64,000 nucleotides of DNA, from assembly GCF_014171575.1 (NCBI RefSeq), contig NZ_CP050453.1, positions 2,666,001 through 2,730,000 of the forward strand. The letters are read 5' to 3'. This document shows, piece after piece, positions 39,960-50,051 of this stretch (its first letter is position 1; every line of letters starts with the position of its first letter). The notes beneath the pieces were generated by a model, which had not been told where the DNA came from, made no database searches, and saw only the letters and a program-made list of their open reading frames with translations. This DNA is from Microbacterium sp. Se63.02b. GTDB lineage: Bacteria > Actinomycetota > Actinomycetes > Actinomycetales > Microbacteriaceae. A program made the position numbers and the translations under genes.

Positions 39960-41112
39960 AGGCGGTCCACTTCGGGGCGGGCAACATCGGGCGCGGGTTC
40001 GTCGGTCTGCTGCTGCGCCAGGGCGGTTACGAGGTCGTCTTCTCCGACGTCGCGGACGCCCTGGTCGACGCGATCAATGCGGCCGACTCCTACACCGTGC
40101 ACGAGGCCGGCCCCGGGGGACCGATCACGTCGTGACCGGGTTCCGCGCCGTGAACAGCCGCACCGATCCCGCGGGCGTGGCCGAGGAGGTGTCGACAGCC
40201 GATGTCGTCACCACCGCCGTCGGCCCGACCGTGCTGCGGTTCGTGGCGCCGTCCATCGTCGCCGGGCTCGCGCTCCGCTCCCCCGACGCCGCCCCGTTGC
40301 AGGTCATGGCGTGCGAGAACGCGATCGGAGCCACGGACCTGCTGCGGCGCGAGGTCACCGCGGCCGCGGGTGCGGATGCCGAGGCGCTGCTGCGTCGTGC
40401 GGTGTTCGCGAACACCGCGGTGGACCGGATCGTCCCTGCACAGCCGCCAGGAGCCGGGGTCGACGTCACGGTCGAGCCCTACTTCGAGTGGGCGATCGAG
40501 TCCGGTCCGTTCGGCGATACGCCGCCGAGCATCCCCGGCGCGCACTTCGTCGACGACCTGGCGCCCTACATCGAGCGCAAGCTCTTCACCGTGAACACCG
40601 GGCACGCGGCGACCGCGTACTTCGGGGCGCGCGCCGGCATCGAACGCATCTCCGACGCGCTGGCGGACCCGGCGATCACGGTCGCAGTGTCGGCGGCCCT
40701 CGAAGAGACGTCCGCCGTCCTCGTGGCCGAGCACGGACTCGATCCTCTCGATCTCGCCGCCTACCGCGCTGCCATCCTCGATCGGTTCCGCAACCCGGAG
40801 CTCATCGACACTGTCCAGCGGGTGGGTCGCCAGCCGCTGCGCAAGATCTCCCGGCACGAGCGCTTCGTCGGCCCTGCCGCGATGGCCGCAGAGCGCTCGC
40901 TGCCGACCGCGGCGCTGGTCGCCGCCATCGGCGCGGCCCTCGCGTTCGACGATCCGGCCGACGAGCAGTCGGTAGAGCTGCAGGAGCTGTTGCGCACCGA
41001 GGAAGCCGCGGCGTTCACCGTGCGCACCACGGGTATCGATCCCGAGCATCCGCTGTTCCCGCGCGTGCGGGACGCCGTGGCCGCCCGTCAGCGAGACCTC
41101 GGCATCGGCTGA
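39956..41112 (+). CDS. mtlD: Mannitol-1-phosphate 5-dehydrogenase (one frameshift)
   Basis: Oxidises mannitol-1-phosphate to fructose-6-phosphate with NAD+. About 385 aa when corrected. The N-terminal [17 protein letters not shown] is the NAD-binding fingerprint; [11 protein letters not shown] and [10 protein letters not shown] plus [16 protein letters not shown] are family hallmarks. The break is at GGGGG 40115-40119; one more G gives the join [12 protein letters not shown]. Last gene of the PTS/mannitol operon; followed by a terminator. Confidence 0.93.
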
Positions 41113-41128
41113 CGCCGCTCCGGAATCG

Positions 41129-41173
41129 ACGCCCCCGTCCACCCGATACGATCGGGAGGACGGGGGCGTTTTC
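41129..41173 (+). terminator. Intrinsic terminator after mtlD
   Basis: Arms ACGCCCCCGTCC (41129-41140) and GGACGGGGGCGT (41158-41169) are followed by TTTT; the loop itself holds CCCGAT/ATCGGG, which extends the hairpin. Confidence 0.88.
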
Positions 41174-41200
41174 AGAGCACAGCGACGTGCGGGGAGCAGC

Positions 41201-42493
41201 ATGAACAGATACGCCGTGATCGGCGCGGGACCGTCCGGCCTGGCCGCAGCGCGCGCACTGCGCAGGCGCGGGATCGACGTCGACGGCTACGAGGCCTCGC
41301 ACGGGGTCGGCGGGCTGTGGGACATCACCAATCCGCGCAGCACGATGTACGAGTCCGCGCATCTGATCTCGTCGCGCACCACGACCGAGTTCGCGGAGTT
41401 CCCGATGCGGTCGCGCGTCGACTATCCGGGGCACCGGGTGCTGAAGGAGTACTTCCAGGAGTATGCCGACCACTTCGACCTGACCGGACTCTTCCGGTTC
41501 TCGACCAGGGTCGCGCGCCTCGAGCCCCGCGACGGCGGATGGGATCTCACGAGCATCGGCCCCGACGGCGAGGAGACCCGCTGGTACGCCGGGGTCGTGC
41601 TCGCCAACGGTACGCTCGCCGAACCGAATGTGCCGACGTTCCGCGGCGAGTTCACGGGCGAACTGCTGCACACCAGCGCCTACACGTCGCCCGAGCAGCT
41701 CCGCGGCAAGCGCGTGCTGTTGATCGGAGCGGGCAACTCCGGTTGCGACATCGCGGTGGATGCCGTGCATCACGCCGTCTCCGTCGACATGAGCGTCCGC
41801 CGCGGGTACTACTTCGTCCCCCGGTACCTGTTCGGAAAGCCCAGCGACACCCTCAACCAGGGCCGTCCACTCCCGGCACGGATCAAACAGGCGCTCGACA
41901 GCCGGGTGCTGCGGGCGTTCACCGGCGATCCGGTGCGGTTCGGTTTCCCGAAGCCCGACTACCGCATCTACGAGTCGCACCCGATCGTGAACACCCTGAT
42001 CCTGAACCACCTCGGCCAGGGCGACCTGCGCATCCGCGCCGACATCGACCGCTTCGACGGGACGACCGTGCATTTCCGCGACGGCAGCGCCGACGACTAC
42101 GACCTCGTGCTGCTCGCCACGGGATACACCCTCGACTACCCCTTCGTCGACCGACAGCACCTGCACTGGCGCGGCGCCTCGCCGCGCCTGTTCCTGAACG
42201 TGTTCCCTTCGTCGTTCAACGGCCTGTACGTGATGGGCATGATCGAGGCGTCCGGCATCGGGTGGCAGGGTCGCTACGAGCAGGCGGACCTCCTGGGCGC
42301 ATACCTGGAAGCCGTCGAGAACGACCCCGCGCGCGCCCACCGCTTCCGCGCACGTGTCACCGGCGCCGCCTGGCCCGACGTGACGGGCGGATACCACTAC
42401 CTCGGCCTGGATCGGATGGCCTACTACGTCAACAAGGACGCCTACCGCCGAGCGGTGCGGCACGAGCAGGCAGCCCTGGGGGCAGCCGTATGA
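41201..42493 (+). CDS. Flavin-containing monooxygenase-like NAD(P)/FAD oxidoreductase
   Basis: 430 aa class B flavin monooxygenase-like protein. FAD site VIGAGPSGLAAARALRRRG at the N-terminus, the FMO/BVMO-type FRGEFTGELLHTSAY region (about residues 148-162) and the NADPH site LLIGAGNSGCDIAVDA (about 170-185), then LLATGY near 310. It probably oxygenates an organic substrate (N-, S- or Baeyer-Villiger oxidation). GGGGAGCAGC precedes the ATG. It overlaps the transporter gene by 4 nt, so it belongs to an uptake-plus-oxidation operon with unknown substrate. Confidence 0.85.
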   Translation: MNRYAVIGAGPSGLAAARALRRRGIDVDGYEASHGVGGLWDITNPRSTMYESAHLISSRTTTEFAEFPMRSRVDYPGHRVLKEYFQEYADHFDLTGLFRFSTRVARLEPRDGGWDLTSIGPDGEETRWYAGVVLANGTLAEPNVPTFRGEFTGELLHTSAYTSPEQLRGKRVLLIGAGNSGCDIAVDAVHHAVSVDMSVRRGYYFVPRYLFGKPSDTLNQGRPLPARIKQALDSRVLRAFTGDPVRFGFPKPDYRIYESHPIVNTLILNHLGQGDLRIRADIDRFDGTTVHFRDGSADDYDLVLLATGYTLDYPFVDRQHLHWRGASPRLFLNVFPSSFNGLYVMGMIEASGIGWQGRYEQADLLGAYLEAVENDPARAHRFRARVTGAAWPDVTGGYHYLGLDRMAYYVNKDAYRRAVRHEQAALGAAV

Positions 42494-43440
42494 ACGTCGA
42501 CGACGTCGTCCTCTCCTTCACGCCGGGGACCCTCACGATCCTCAACGTGGTGCTCGGCCTGATCATGTTCGGGATCGCCCTCGACACCGCGCCGAGCGAC
42601 TTCCGCGTCGTGGCGAAGCACCCCCGACCGTTCGCGATCGCGATCCTCGCTCAGCTCCTCCTGCTCCCGATCGCGACGTTCCTGCTGACCCTCGTGCTCC
42701 CGGTCCCGCCTTCCATGGCGCTCGGGATGCTGCTGGTCGCGTGCTGCCCTCCGGGGAACATCTCCCAGGTCCTGACGCATCGATCGGGCGGCAACGTCGC
42801 TCTGTCCGTCTCGCTCACCGCGGTCGGGAATCTGATCTACATCTTCGCGATGCCGCTCAGCATCACGTTCTGGGGTTCGCTGCACCCCACCGCGCGCACC
42901 CTGCTGCGCGACGTCGCGGTCGACCCGTGGCGGATGCTGCTCGAGATCCTGCTCATCGTGGGCCTCCCCTTCGCGCTCGGGCTCCTTCTCAGGGCGAAGG
43001 CCCCCGGGTTCAGCGCGCGGGTGCAGCCCTTCGTGAAGTGGTTCAGCCTGATCGCCCTCCTCGGATTCATCATCGCCGCTCTCGTCGGCAACTGGGCGGT
43101 GTTCGTTCAGGTGCTGGGCATCATCCTGCTCGTGGTCGCCGTCCATGACGCCGTCGCCCTCGCGCTCGGCTACGGCACAGCGGTCGTCGGCGGACTCGGC
43201 ACCCGCGAGCGCAAGGCCATGACGTTCGAAGTCGGCATCCGCAATGCGGGCCTCGGGCTCGGGCTCGTGTTCCTGTTCTTCGACGGACTCGGGGGCATGG
43301 CCATCGTCGCGGGCTGGTGGGGCATCTGGGACATCGTCGCCGGTCTCGTGCTGGCCGGGCTCTGGGCCCGGCACACGAGGAAGCGCACGGGATCGGCCAC
43401 CGGAGACGCCAGCGGTCGCACCGCCGTCGAGGCCGCCTGA
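42490..43440 (+). CDS. BASS (bile acid:sodium symporter) family transporter
   Basis: 316 aa, about nine to ten membrane helices. The family's cross-over region is visible as ACCPPGNISQVLTHRSGGNVALSVSLT (about residues 82-108). Members import bile acids, organic acids, pantoate or related anions with Na+. It is fused by overlaps to the monooxygenase upstream (ATGA) and to the epimerase downstream (TGATG), which suggests that it brings in the substrate oxidised by these enzymes. Confidence 0.85.
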   Translation: MNVDDVVLSFTPGTLTILNVVLGLIMFGIALDTAPSDFRVVAKHPRPFAIAILAQLLLLPIATFLLTLVLPVPPSMALGMLLVACCPPGNISQVLTHRSGGNVALSVSLTAVGNLIYIFAMPLSITFWGSLHPTARTLLRDVAVDPWRMLLEILLIVGLPFALGLLLRAKAPGFSARVQPFVKWFSLIALLGFIIAALVGNWAVFVQVLGIILLVVAVHDAVALALGYGTAVVGGLGTRERKAMTFEVGIRNAGLGLGLVFLFFDGLGGMAIVAGWWGIWDIVAGLVLAGLWARHTRKRTGSATGDASGRTAVEAA

Positions 43441-44405
43441 TGTCGCGCGTGCTCATCACGGGAGGCGGGGGCTTCCTCGGCTCGCACGTGGCTGCGGCCC
43501 TCGCCACGCGCGATGACGTGGACGTCGTCGTCTCCGCGGATCTGCGGACGGGCGCGCCGCGCGACGGCATCGTCGACGCGATCCTCGATGTGACGGACCC
43601 CGCAGCACTCCCTCCACTGCTGCAGGAGCACCGCATCGACACGGTCGTCCATCTGGCGGCCATCGTGAACCCGGGGCGCGACGTCGATGCGGAGTACCGC
43701 GTCGACGTGACGGGGTCTGCGAACGTCCTCGCCGCGTGCGTCCGGACGGGCGTGCGGCGGGTCGTCGTCTCGAGTTCCGGCGCCGCATACGGATATCACG
43801 CCGACAACCCGGAGTGGATCGACGAGGACCAGCCGCTGCGCGGCAACGACGCCTTCCCCTACGCGCGGCACAAACGACTCGTCGAGGAGATGCTCGCCGA
43901 GCACCGGGGGGCGCATCCCGAGCTCGAGCAGGTGATCTTCCGGATCGGGACGATCCTCGGTCCCTCCGTGCGGAACCAGATCACCGGCCTCTGGGACGGA
44001 CGACGCCTCCTCCGCATCGCCGGCTCCGATTCGCCTTTCGTCTTCGTCTGGGTGGACGACGTGGCGGCGGTGATGGTGAAGGCCGCCACCGAAGGGCCGT
44101 CCGGGATCTTCAACGTCGCCGGCGACGGGCGGATGACGGTGCCCGAGATCGCCGCACGGCTGCGCAAGCGTCAGCTCGTGATCCCGGCGTGGGCGCTGAG
44201 CGTGAGCCTGCGGCTGGGACGGACGCTGCACCTCACCGCGCACGGCCCGGAGAAGGTCCCGTTCCTGCGCTACCGACCCGTGCTCGCGAACCGGCGCCTG
44301 AAAGAGGTGTTCGGCTACGAGCCGACGCGCACCTCTCGCGAGGCGTTCGAGGAGTACCTGCGCACGCACCCCGCAGTGGTCCGGAGCGACCCCGCCGCGC
44401 AGTAG
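43440..44405 (+). CDS. NAD-dependent epimerase/dehydratase (extended SDR)
   Basis: 321 aa. Rossmann motif ITGGGGFLGSHVAAAL at the N-terminus, HLAAIVNPG (about residues 70-80), SSSGAAYG and the catalytic YARHK (Tyr about 140) place it in the extended SDR family. Some relatives act on 3-beta-hydroxysteroids or nucleotide sugars; I cannot choose from the sequence. The ATG shares TGATG with the transporter stop. Confidence 0.82.
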   Translation: MSRVLITGGGGFLGSHVAAALATRDDVDVVVSADLRTGAPRDGIVDAILDVTDPAALPPLLQEHRIDTVVHLAAIVNPGRDVDAEYRVDVTGSANVLAACVRTGVRRVVVSSSGAAYGYHADNPEWIDEDQPLRGNDAFPYARHKRLVEEMLAEHRGAHPELEQVIFRIGTILGPSVRNQITGLWDGRRLLRIAGSDSPFVFVWVDDVAAVMVKAATEGPSGIFNVAGDGRMTVPEIAARLRKRQLVIPAWALSVSLRLGRTLHLTAHGPEKVPFLRYRPVLANRRLKEVFGYEPTRTSREAFEEYLRTHPAVVRSDPAAQ

Positions 44406-44414
44406 CGTTGAGGG

Positions 44415-45160
44415 GTGCAGAAGAAGCGTGGTCGCCGGATCCTGAAGCGCGTGCTGTGGAGCCTCGCCATCGTGGTGGTGCTCGCTGTCGGGGGCGTGGT
44501 CGCGTGGAGCCAGATCGGCGTCATGGCCGCGGAACCGGGGCCGCTCGCCACTGTGCAGGAGAATCCCGAGATCACCGTGACCGACGCCGAGCAGGGCATC
44601 GTGCTCGCCCCGGCCGACGGCGATTCCGATCTCGGACTCGTCTTCATCCCCGGCGCCAAGGTCGATCCCTGGGCCTACGCCGCCATCCTGCAGGGTCTCG
44701 CCGAAGACGGCGTCACGGTGGTCATCACCCGCCCGTGGCTCAACCTGGCGTTCTTCGACCCGCGGGGGCTCGACGCCTTCACCTCCGCCGCCGCGGACGT
44801 CGACGTGTGGGGTGTGGGAGGGCACTCCCTCGGCGGTGTCCGCGCGTGCCAGCTCGCCGAGGATGCCGACGCTCTGGTGCTGTTCGGGTCGTACTGCGCG
44901 AACGATCTGTCGAACAGCGACCTCCCTGTGTTGAGCATCGCCGGCAGCGAGGACGGCCTGTCCACCCCGAGAAGATCGCCGATGCGCGCGGCCTTCTTCC
45001 GGCCGACGCCGAGATGGTGGAGATCGATGGCGCATCGCATGCGTCGTTCGGCGACTACGGCCCGCAGGACGGCGACGGCACCCCGTCGATCTCCACCGAG
45101 GACATGCACGCCGAGGTCACGCAGCTGGTCGACGACTTCCTCTCTCCCCTCGCCCCCTGA
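44415..45160 (+). CDS. Membrane-anchored alpha/beta hydrolase (one frameshift)
   Basis: About 248 aa. A basic N-terminus is followed by a single membrane span (about residues 11-30) placing the enzyme outside the membrane. Nucleophile elbow GGHSLGGVRA (Ser about 138) and a late His in GASHASFGDYG are the catalytic triad candidates; the family resembles alpha/beta hydrolase 5. The frame breaks at CCCC 44965-44968. TAGCGT (44403-44408) lies 6 nt before the GTG 44415, so it may have its own leaderless transcript although it follows the SDR gene by 9 nt. Confidence 0.78.
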
Positions 45161-45163
45161 CCG

Positions 45164-46032
45164 TCACGACGCCCCTCTTCCGGCATCGAGCACCGCATCC
45201 AAGAGCGGATGCAGGTGCCGCGAGCGCAACACGGACGCGGCCGTCCGCGCCCCGGCCTCCAGCGCAGCGGGGACGTCGGCTCCGTCGAGTCGGGCATCGA
45301 GGACTCCCGCGAGGAAGGCATCCCCTGCGCCGTTCGTGTCGACGACCTCGACAGGCACCGCGGGCACCCGATGCACCGTCCCGTACCCGTCCACCGCGAC
45401 CGCGCCGTCCGCCCCGAGGGTGCACACGGCGAGGCTCGCACCGGCGGCGACGCGTGAACGCAGGAAAGCCACCGGATCATCGAGCCGGTCGGCGTTGCAG
45501 AAGACCGCATCCGCCGCCTCCAGGAAAGGCCGGTGGTAGTCGGCCTCCCCGTCGTAGTCGTGCACATCGACCCACACGGGTGTACCGGTCGCGCGGGCGA
45601 GCGGAAGAAGACGCAGCGGTTCCGCCGCAGGTCGAGCACGACCGCCCCTGCTGCCGTCATCCGGTCGCGAACCCACATCCGCGTCACCGGCCGTCGCCAC
45701 GGGAGTCGACACGTAGAGCGACACCCTGGCACCCGCGCGCGTCATGAGGTTCAGATGCCGCTCGGTGACGCCGTGGCCCCAGTGTGCGCGCACCCGCTCG
45801 CCTTCAACGCGGCCTGCACCCGCTCGCCGTCCTGGTCGGCGCCGGCCAGGGCGTACAGGTCCACCGCCCGCCCCAGCGCGGTCAGGCTCAGCGCCTTGCC
45901 GGCACTGGTACCGCCGACCGTCTCCCATGTCTCCTCCGCGAACTGCATGTGCGGGACCGGTTCCGGAAGCCGGTCGAGCACCACGATCGTGTTCCAGGAC
46001 GCGGGGCCGGCGATGAAGACGGAGGCGGGCAT
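45164..46032 (-). CDS. PfkB-family carbohydrate kinase (one frameshift)
   Basis: Ribokinase-like sugar or nucleoside kinase, about 289 aa. The N-terminal substrate lid region (GGTSAGKALSLTALGR) and the C-terminal catalytic DTNGAGDAFLAGVLD (Asp base) are present. The break is at CCC 45793-45795, where one more C on the plus strand joins the two halves. CAGGAT (complement of 46039-46044) lies 6 nt before the ATG 46032. Given the nearby nucleoside salvage operon, a ribose or nucleoside kinase is plausible, but the substrate is unproven. Confidence 0.83.
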
Positions 46033-46059
46033 GCGACCATCCTGCCGCCTCGAAGCAGG

Positions 46060-47165
46060 TCAGCCGATGCGCGACACCAGCTCGTCCAACCCCATCCCGT
46101 AGTCGATCCGCACGACGGGGAGCGCGAGCTTGTCCGTGCCGACCGTGACATAGCCGGGCTCGATCGTCCGTGCCATCTCGAAGCCGGCCGCGGCGACGCC
46201 CTGTTTCGCCGTGTCGTCGTAGTGCCCGAACGGATAGGCGATGACTTCGCGCACACCCAGAGTGTCGGCGGAGACGGTGAGGTCGGCGGCGATCTGCTCG
46301 GCGGTCCAGTTGACCATCCGGCCCTTGCCGTTGTCGCCCGCCTGGTGCATGTCATGCGTGTGCGACCGGCGCAGGACGTAGATCGACGGCGCCGGATCGG
46401 AGCGGTACGCGGTGATCATGAACGAGGTGGCCAGCAGTCGGTGCTCGTCGACGACCGGCACCGCGAGGTCGAACCAGGTCTGGTCGGCGTCGTCGTCGGT
46501 GATGATCACGCTCCGGGCGGGGAGCGAGAGGCGCCCGTCGATGAACGCACTGAGCTCGTCCCATGTCGGCAGGTAGAAGCCGGTCGTCGCGATGTGGGTC
46601 ATCTGCGCGTCGAAGTCGCCGATGTAGGCGTAGTTCCCGCGCAACCAGCCCTTCTCGCCGTCGGGGTCGGCCGTGAACTGGTGATACATGAGGATGGGCA
46701 CGCGCACGCCGTCCGCCGCGTTCTCCTCCGGGGTCTTCCATGCCGCGAAGAGTTCGATCTGCTGATCGTCGCACACGACGAGGTCGGCGCCGTTGACGCG
46801 CGCGGCGACCGTGAAGGCTCCGGCATCCGCCGCACTCGCGTACCATCCGGCGAACACGCGACCGTCCAGCTGCGGGATCGGCAGCCCCTGATACAGGGCC
46901 TCCTGCCATTGCAGGACGGGGGCGGTGGGTGCACCCTCGCCGACGAAGGACACCGCGCAGGCCCGCGGGTCGTCCGCATCCGCCGCGAGCTGCTGTGCCG
47001 GCGTCAACGGGTGCGCGAGCGCCGCGGTGCGCGCCTTCGGGATCGGATCCGGCTGCGCGCGGCTCACCCAGGCGAAGGTCGCAGCGCCGCCCCCAGCAGG
47101 ACGACGGCCATGCAGACTCCGACGACGGTCGCTGTCCGCGAGCGCGGCTTCCCCCCGGGAGCCAC
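46060..47165 (-). CDS. Polysaccharide deacetylase-like protein (one frameshift)
   Basis: About 368 aa. A membrane anchor (about residues 10-30), then an Ala-rich region and a NodB-like fold. The metal-binding Asp pair appears in SVIITDDDADQTW and the His pair in RRSHTHDMH; the family usually reads TFDDG and HSxxH, so the first motif is divergent. HQF near residue 165 and YPFGHYDD near 290 also fit. The frame breaks at CCCCC 47090-47094. GTG 47165 begins 2 nt after the adenosine deaminase stop. The substrate and activity are uncertain. Confidence 0.68.
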
Positions 47166-47167
47166 GA

Positions 47168-48283
47168 TCAGATGTCGAATCCCTCGGCGATCATCTCCAC
47201 GAGCTCTTCCCGCTCCTCGACCGGCAGGAACGCCGCGGCTGCCGCGTTGAACTGGAAGGTCTCGAGGTCGTCGAGGTCGTACTCGAAGGTCTCGACCAGC
47301 AGCGCCAACTCCCGCGTGAGCGACGTGGCGCTCATCGTGCGGTTGTCGACGTTCACGGTCACCGCGAATCCGAGTTGGTAGAGCAGGTCGAAGGGGTGAT
47401 CGACGAGGGTGTCGCCCCACGCGGCGATCGCACCGGTCTGCAGGTTCGACGACGGCGAGAGCTCGAGCGGGATCTCACGGTCGCGCACCCAGCGGGCCAG
47501 GTCGCCGAACTGCACCTGCACCTCATCGCCCTCCTGGGTGACGACCTGGAGGTCCTCGGCGATGCGGACGCCGTGGCCGAGGCGCAGCGCGCGCCCGTCC
47601 AGCAACGCCGAACGGATCGAGGCGAGACCGGCCGCCTCCCCCGCATGCACGGTCACCGGGAAGAAGTTCTCTGCGAGGTAGTCGAACGCGGCACGGTGGT
47701 TCGACGGCGGGAATCCGTCTTCCGGACCCGCGATGTCGAAGCCGACGGCGCCACGGCCGCGGAAGTCGACGGCGAGCTCGGCGATCTCCCTCGCCCGATC
47801 GGTGTGACGCATGGCCGTGATCAGCTGTCCGACGCGGATGCTGCGGCCGCCGCGGTCGGCCGCATCCTCCCCCTCTTCGATGCCCTGCTGCACGGCCTCG
47901 ACGGCCTGCTCCAGCGTGAGGCCGCTCGCCTGGTGCTGCTCGGGGGCCCAGCGCACCTCGCCGTAGACGACGCCGTCCGCTGCGAGATCCTGGACGAACT
48001 CGCGCGCGACCCTGGTGAGACCCTCCGCGGTCTGCATGACCGCCGTGGTGAGGTCGAAGGTCTTGAGGTATTCGACCAGGGAGCCCGAGTCGCTCTTCTT
48101 CGCGAACCACGCACCGAGGGCGGCAGGGTCGCTCGCCGGAACCTCGAGTCCGATGGCATCCGCGAGCTCGATGATGGTGCCGGGCCGCAGCGCGCCGTCG
48201 AGGTGGTCGTGCAGCGACACCTTGGGCAGGCTCCGCAGGGAGACGCCCTGGAGCGTGACGTCGCCGTTCGCATCGATCGACAT
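47168..48283 (-). CDS. add: Adenosine deaminase
   Basis: Deaminates adenosine and deoxyadenosine to inosine. 371 aa. The zinc site HDHLDGALRPGT is at the N-terminus; HAGEAAGL (about residues 215-222), the catalytic region with SPSSNLQTGA and VNVDNRTMS (normally with Asp pair in this region) are visible and typical of actinobacterial ADA. It sits in the nucleoside operon after deoA. Confidence 0.93.
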   Translation of the reverse strand: MSIDANGDVTLQGVSLRSLPKVSLHDHLDGALRPGTIIELADAIGLEVPASDPAALGAWFAKKSDSGSLVEYLKTFDLTTAVMQTAEGLTRVAREFVQDLAADGVVYGEVRWAPEQHQASGLTLEQAVEAVQQGIEEGEDAADRGGRSIRVGQLITAMRHTDRAREIAELAVDFRGRGAVGFDIAGPEDGFPPSNHRAAFDYLAENFFPVTVHAGEAAGLASIRSALLDGRALRLGHGVRIAEDLQVVTQEGDEVQVQFGDLARWVRDREIPLELSPSSNLQTGAIAAWGDTLVDHPFDLLYQLGFAVTVNVDNRTMSATSLTRELALLVETFEYDLDDLETFQFNAAAAAFLPVEEREELVEMIAEGFDI

Positions 48284-48334
48284 GGTGATCCTCTCGGTCG
48301 CGGATGTGCTCAGTTCAGGCTAGCGGTCGGGAGG

Positions 48335-49629
48335 TCACGCCGTGATGCGCTCGCGGACCAGCGGACCGGCAGCCGGAGCTGCGTCGCCGATCTCCCACGC
48401 GCCGTCGAGGGCGTCGATCGCTCGGGGAATCTGGCCTCGTCGGCCGCGGAGAGCGTGAACAGCGGTTGGCCGGCCACGACACGGTCGCCGGGCTTCGCGT
48501 GCAGGTCGATCCCCGCCTCGAAGATCACCGGGTCCTGCGCCCTCGCACGCCCCGCGCCGAGGCGCCAGGCCGCGACGCCGAACGGCAGTGCATCCATCCG
48601 GGTGAGCACGCCGTCGGCCTGCGCGGTGACCACATGGGTCTCCCTCGCCGTGGGGAGCTCGGCATCAGGATCGCCGTCCTGCGCGCGGATCATCGCCCGC
48701 CACGTGTCCATCGCGCGACCGTCGTCGAGGGCGGCCTCCACGTCGGCGTCGGGCTGCCCCGCGAGCGCGAGCATCTCGGTGGCCAGGGCCAGCGTGAGCT
48801 CGCGGACGTCGGCGGGACCGCCTCCCGCGAGGATCTCGACCGATTCGCGCACCTCGTTGGCGTTGCCGATCGCGAGCCCGAGCGGCACGTTCATATCGGT
48901 GAGCAACGCCGTGGTCGCCACGCCCGAGTCGGTGCCGAGCGCGACCATGGTCCTCGCGAGCTCGCGAGCACGGTCGATGTCCTGCATGAAGGCGCCTGAA
49001 CCGAACTTCACGTCCAGGACGAGCGCGTCCGTCCCCTCGGCGATCTTCTTCGACATGATGCTCGACGCGATCAGCGGGATGGCTTCGACCGTGCCGGTGA
49101 CGTCGCGGAGGGCGTAGAGCTTCTTGTCTGCGGGAGCGAGACCGGATCCGGCCGCGCAGATGACCGCTCCGACCTCGCCCTGCATCTGCGCGAACATCTC
49201 TTCGTTGCTGAGAGCGGCACGCCATCCGGGGATCGACTCGAGCTTGTCGAGCGTCCCTCCGGTGTGGCCGAGCCCGCGGCCGCTCAGCTGGGGCACGGCG
49301 ACGCCGAACGAGGCGACGAGCGGGGCGAGCGGAAGCGTGATCTTGTCGCCGACGCCGCCGGTGGAGTGCTTGTCGACGGTCTTCTTGCCCAGGGACGCGA
49401 AACTCATCCGCTCCCCGGAAGCGATCATCGCGTCGGTCAGTACGCGGATCTCGTCGCGCTCCATGCCGCGCTGGAAGATCGCCATCGCGAACGACGCCAT
49501 CTGCGCGTCCGAGACGTACCCGCGCGTGTAGGCATCGACCATCCACCGCAGCGCCGCCTCGGGAACCGCACCTCCGTCGCGCTTCGCGCGGATCACGTCC
49601 ACCGCGTCGAAAGGCTCCACCGTCGTCAT
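48335..49629 (-). CDS. deoA: Thymidine phosphorylase (3'-end frameshift)
   Basis: Cleaves thymidine and deoxyuridine with phosphate. About 431 aa. KHSTGGVGDKITLPL and SGRGLGHTGGTLDKLESIPG are the pyrimidine nucleoside phosphorylase signatures. The frame is lost at GGGG 48424-48427 (GGGGG expected); the corrected end gives ITA-stop at 48335, while the uncorrected frame runs to 48310 with a basic tail. The start overlaps the cdd stop by 4 nt. Confidence 0.92.
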
Positions 49630-50024
49630 CGTGCGTCCTCCAGGTCGCGCGGCCCGAACGCGTCGGGCAGCACCTCGTCGATCGTGCGGATGCCGGAGAC
49701 CGTCTCCAGGAGCATCCCGGGCATCGCGTGCTCGTAGAGCAGCTGCCGGCATCGCCCGCACGGCATGATCGTCTGTCCGTCGTTGTTCACGCACACGAAC
49801 GCGACGAGCTGCCCGCCGCCCGACATGTGCAGATCGCCCACGAGCGCGCACTCCGCGCACAGCGTGACGCCATACGACGCGTTCTCGACGTTGCAGCCGG
49901 CGACGATGCGCCCGTCGCCGACGAGTGCGGCCGCACCGACGCGGTAGCGCGAGTACGGCGCATACGCCTTCGTCATGGCTTCCGTGGCGACCTGACGCAG
50001 TTCATCCCAGTCGATGTCCGTCAT
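49626..50024 (-). CDS. cdd: Cytidine deaminase
   Basis: 132 aa homotetrameric-type enzyme converting cytidine to uridine. Zinc-binding residues lie in CAECALVGD and PCGRCRQLLYE; the substrate motif is CNVENASYGVTLCAE. Start ATG 50024. It follows the permease gene by 27 nt and overlaps deoA by 4 nt, consistent with salvage of imported nucleosides. Confidence 0.95.
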   Translation of the reverse strand: MTDIDWDELRQVATEAMTKAYAPYSRYRVGAAALVGDGRIVAGCNVENASYGVTLCAECALVGDLHMSGGGQLVAFVCVNNDGQTIMPCGRCRQLLYEHAMPGMLLETVSGIRTIDEVLPDAFGPRDLEDAR

Positions 50025-50051
50025 TGCGATGCTTCCCTCTTCCCGGCAGAC

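Noticed and set aside
35937..40130. Programmed ribosomal frameshifting in ptsH, ptsI, mtlA or mtlD
   Set aside because: No slippery heptamer plus downstream structure stands out, and the same kind of short G/C run breaks unrelated genes across the window, so base-calling errors explain them better.
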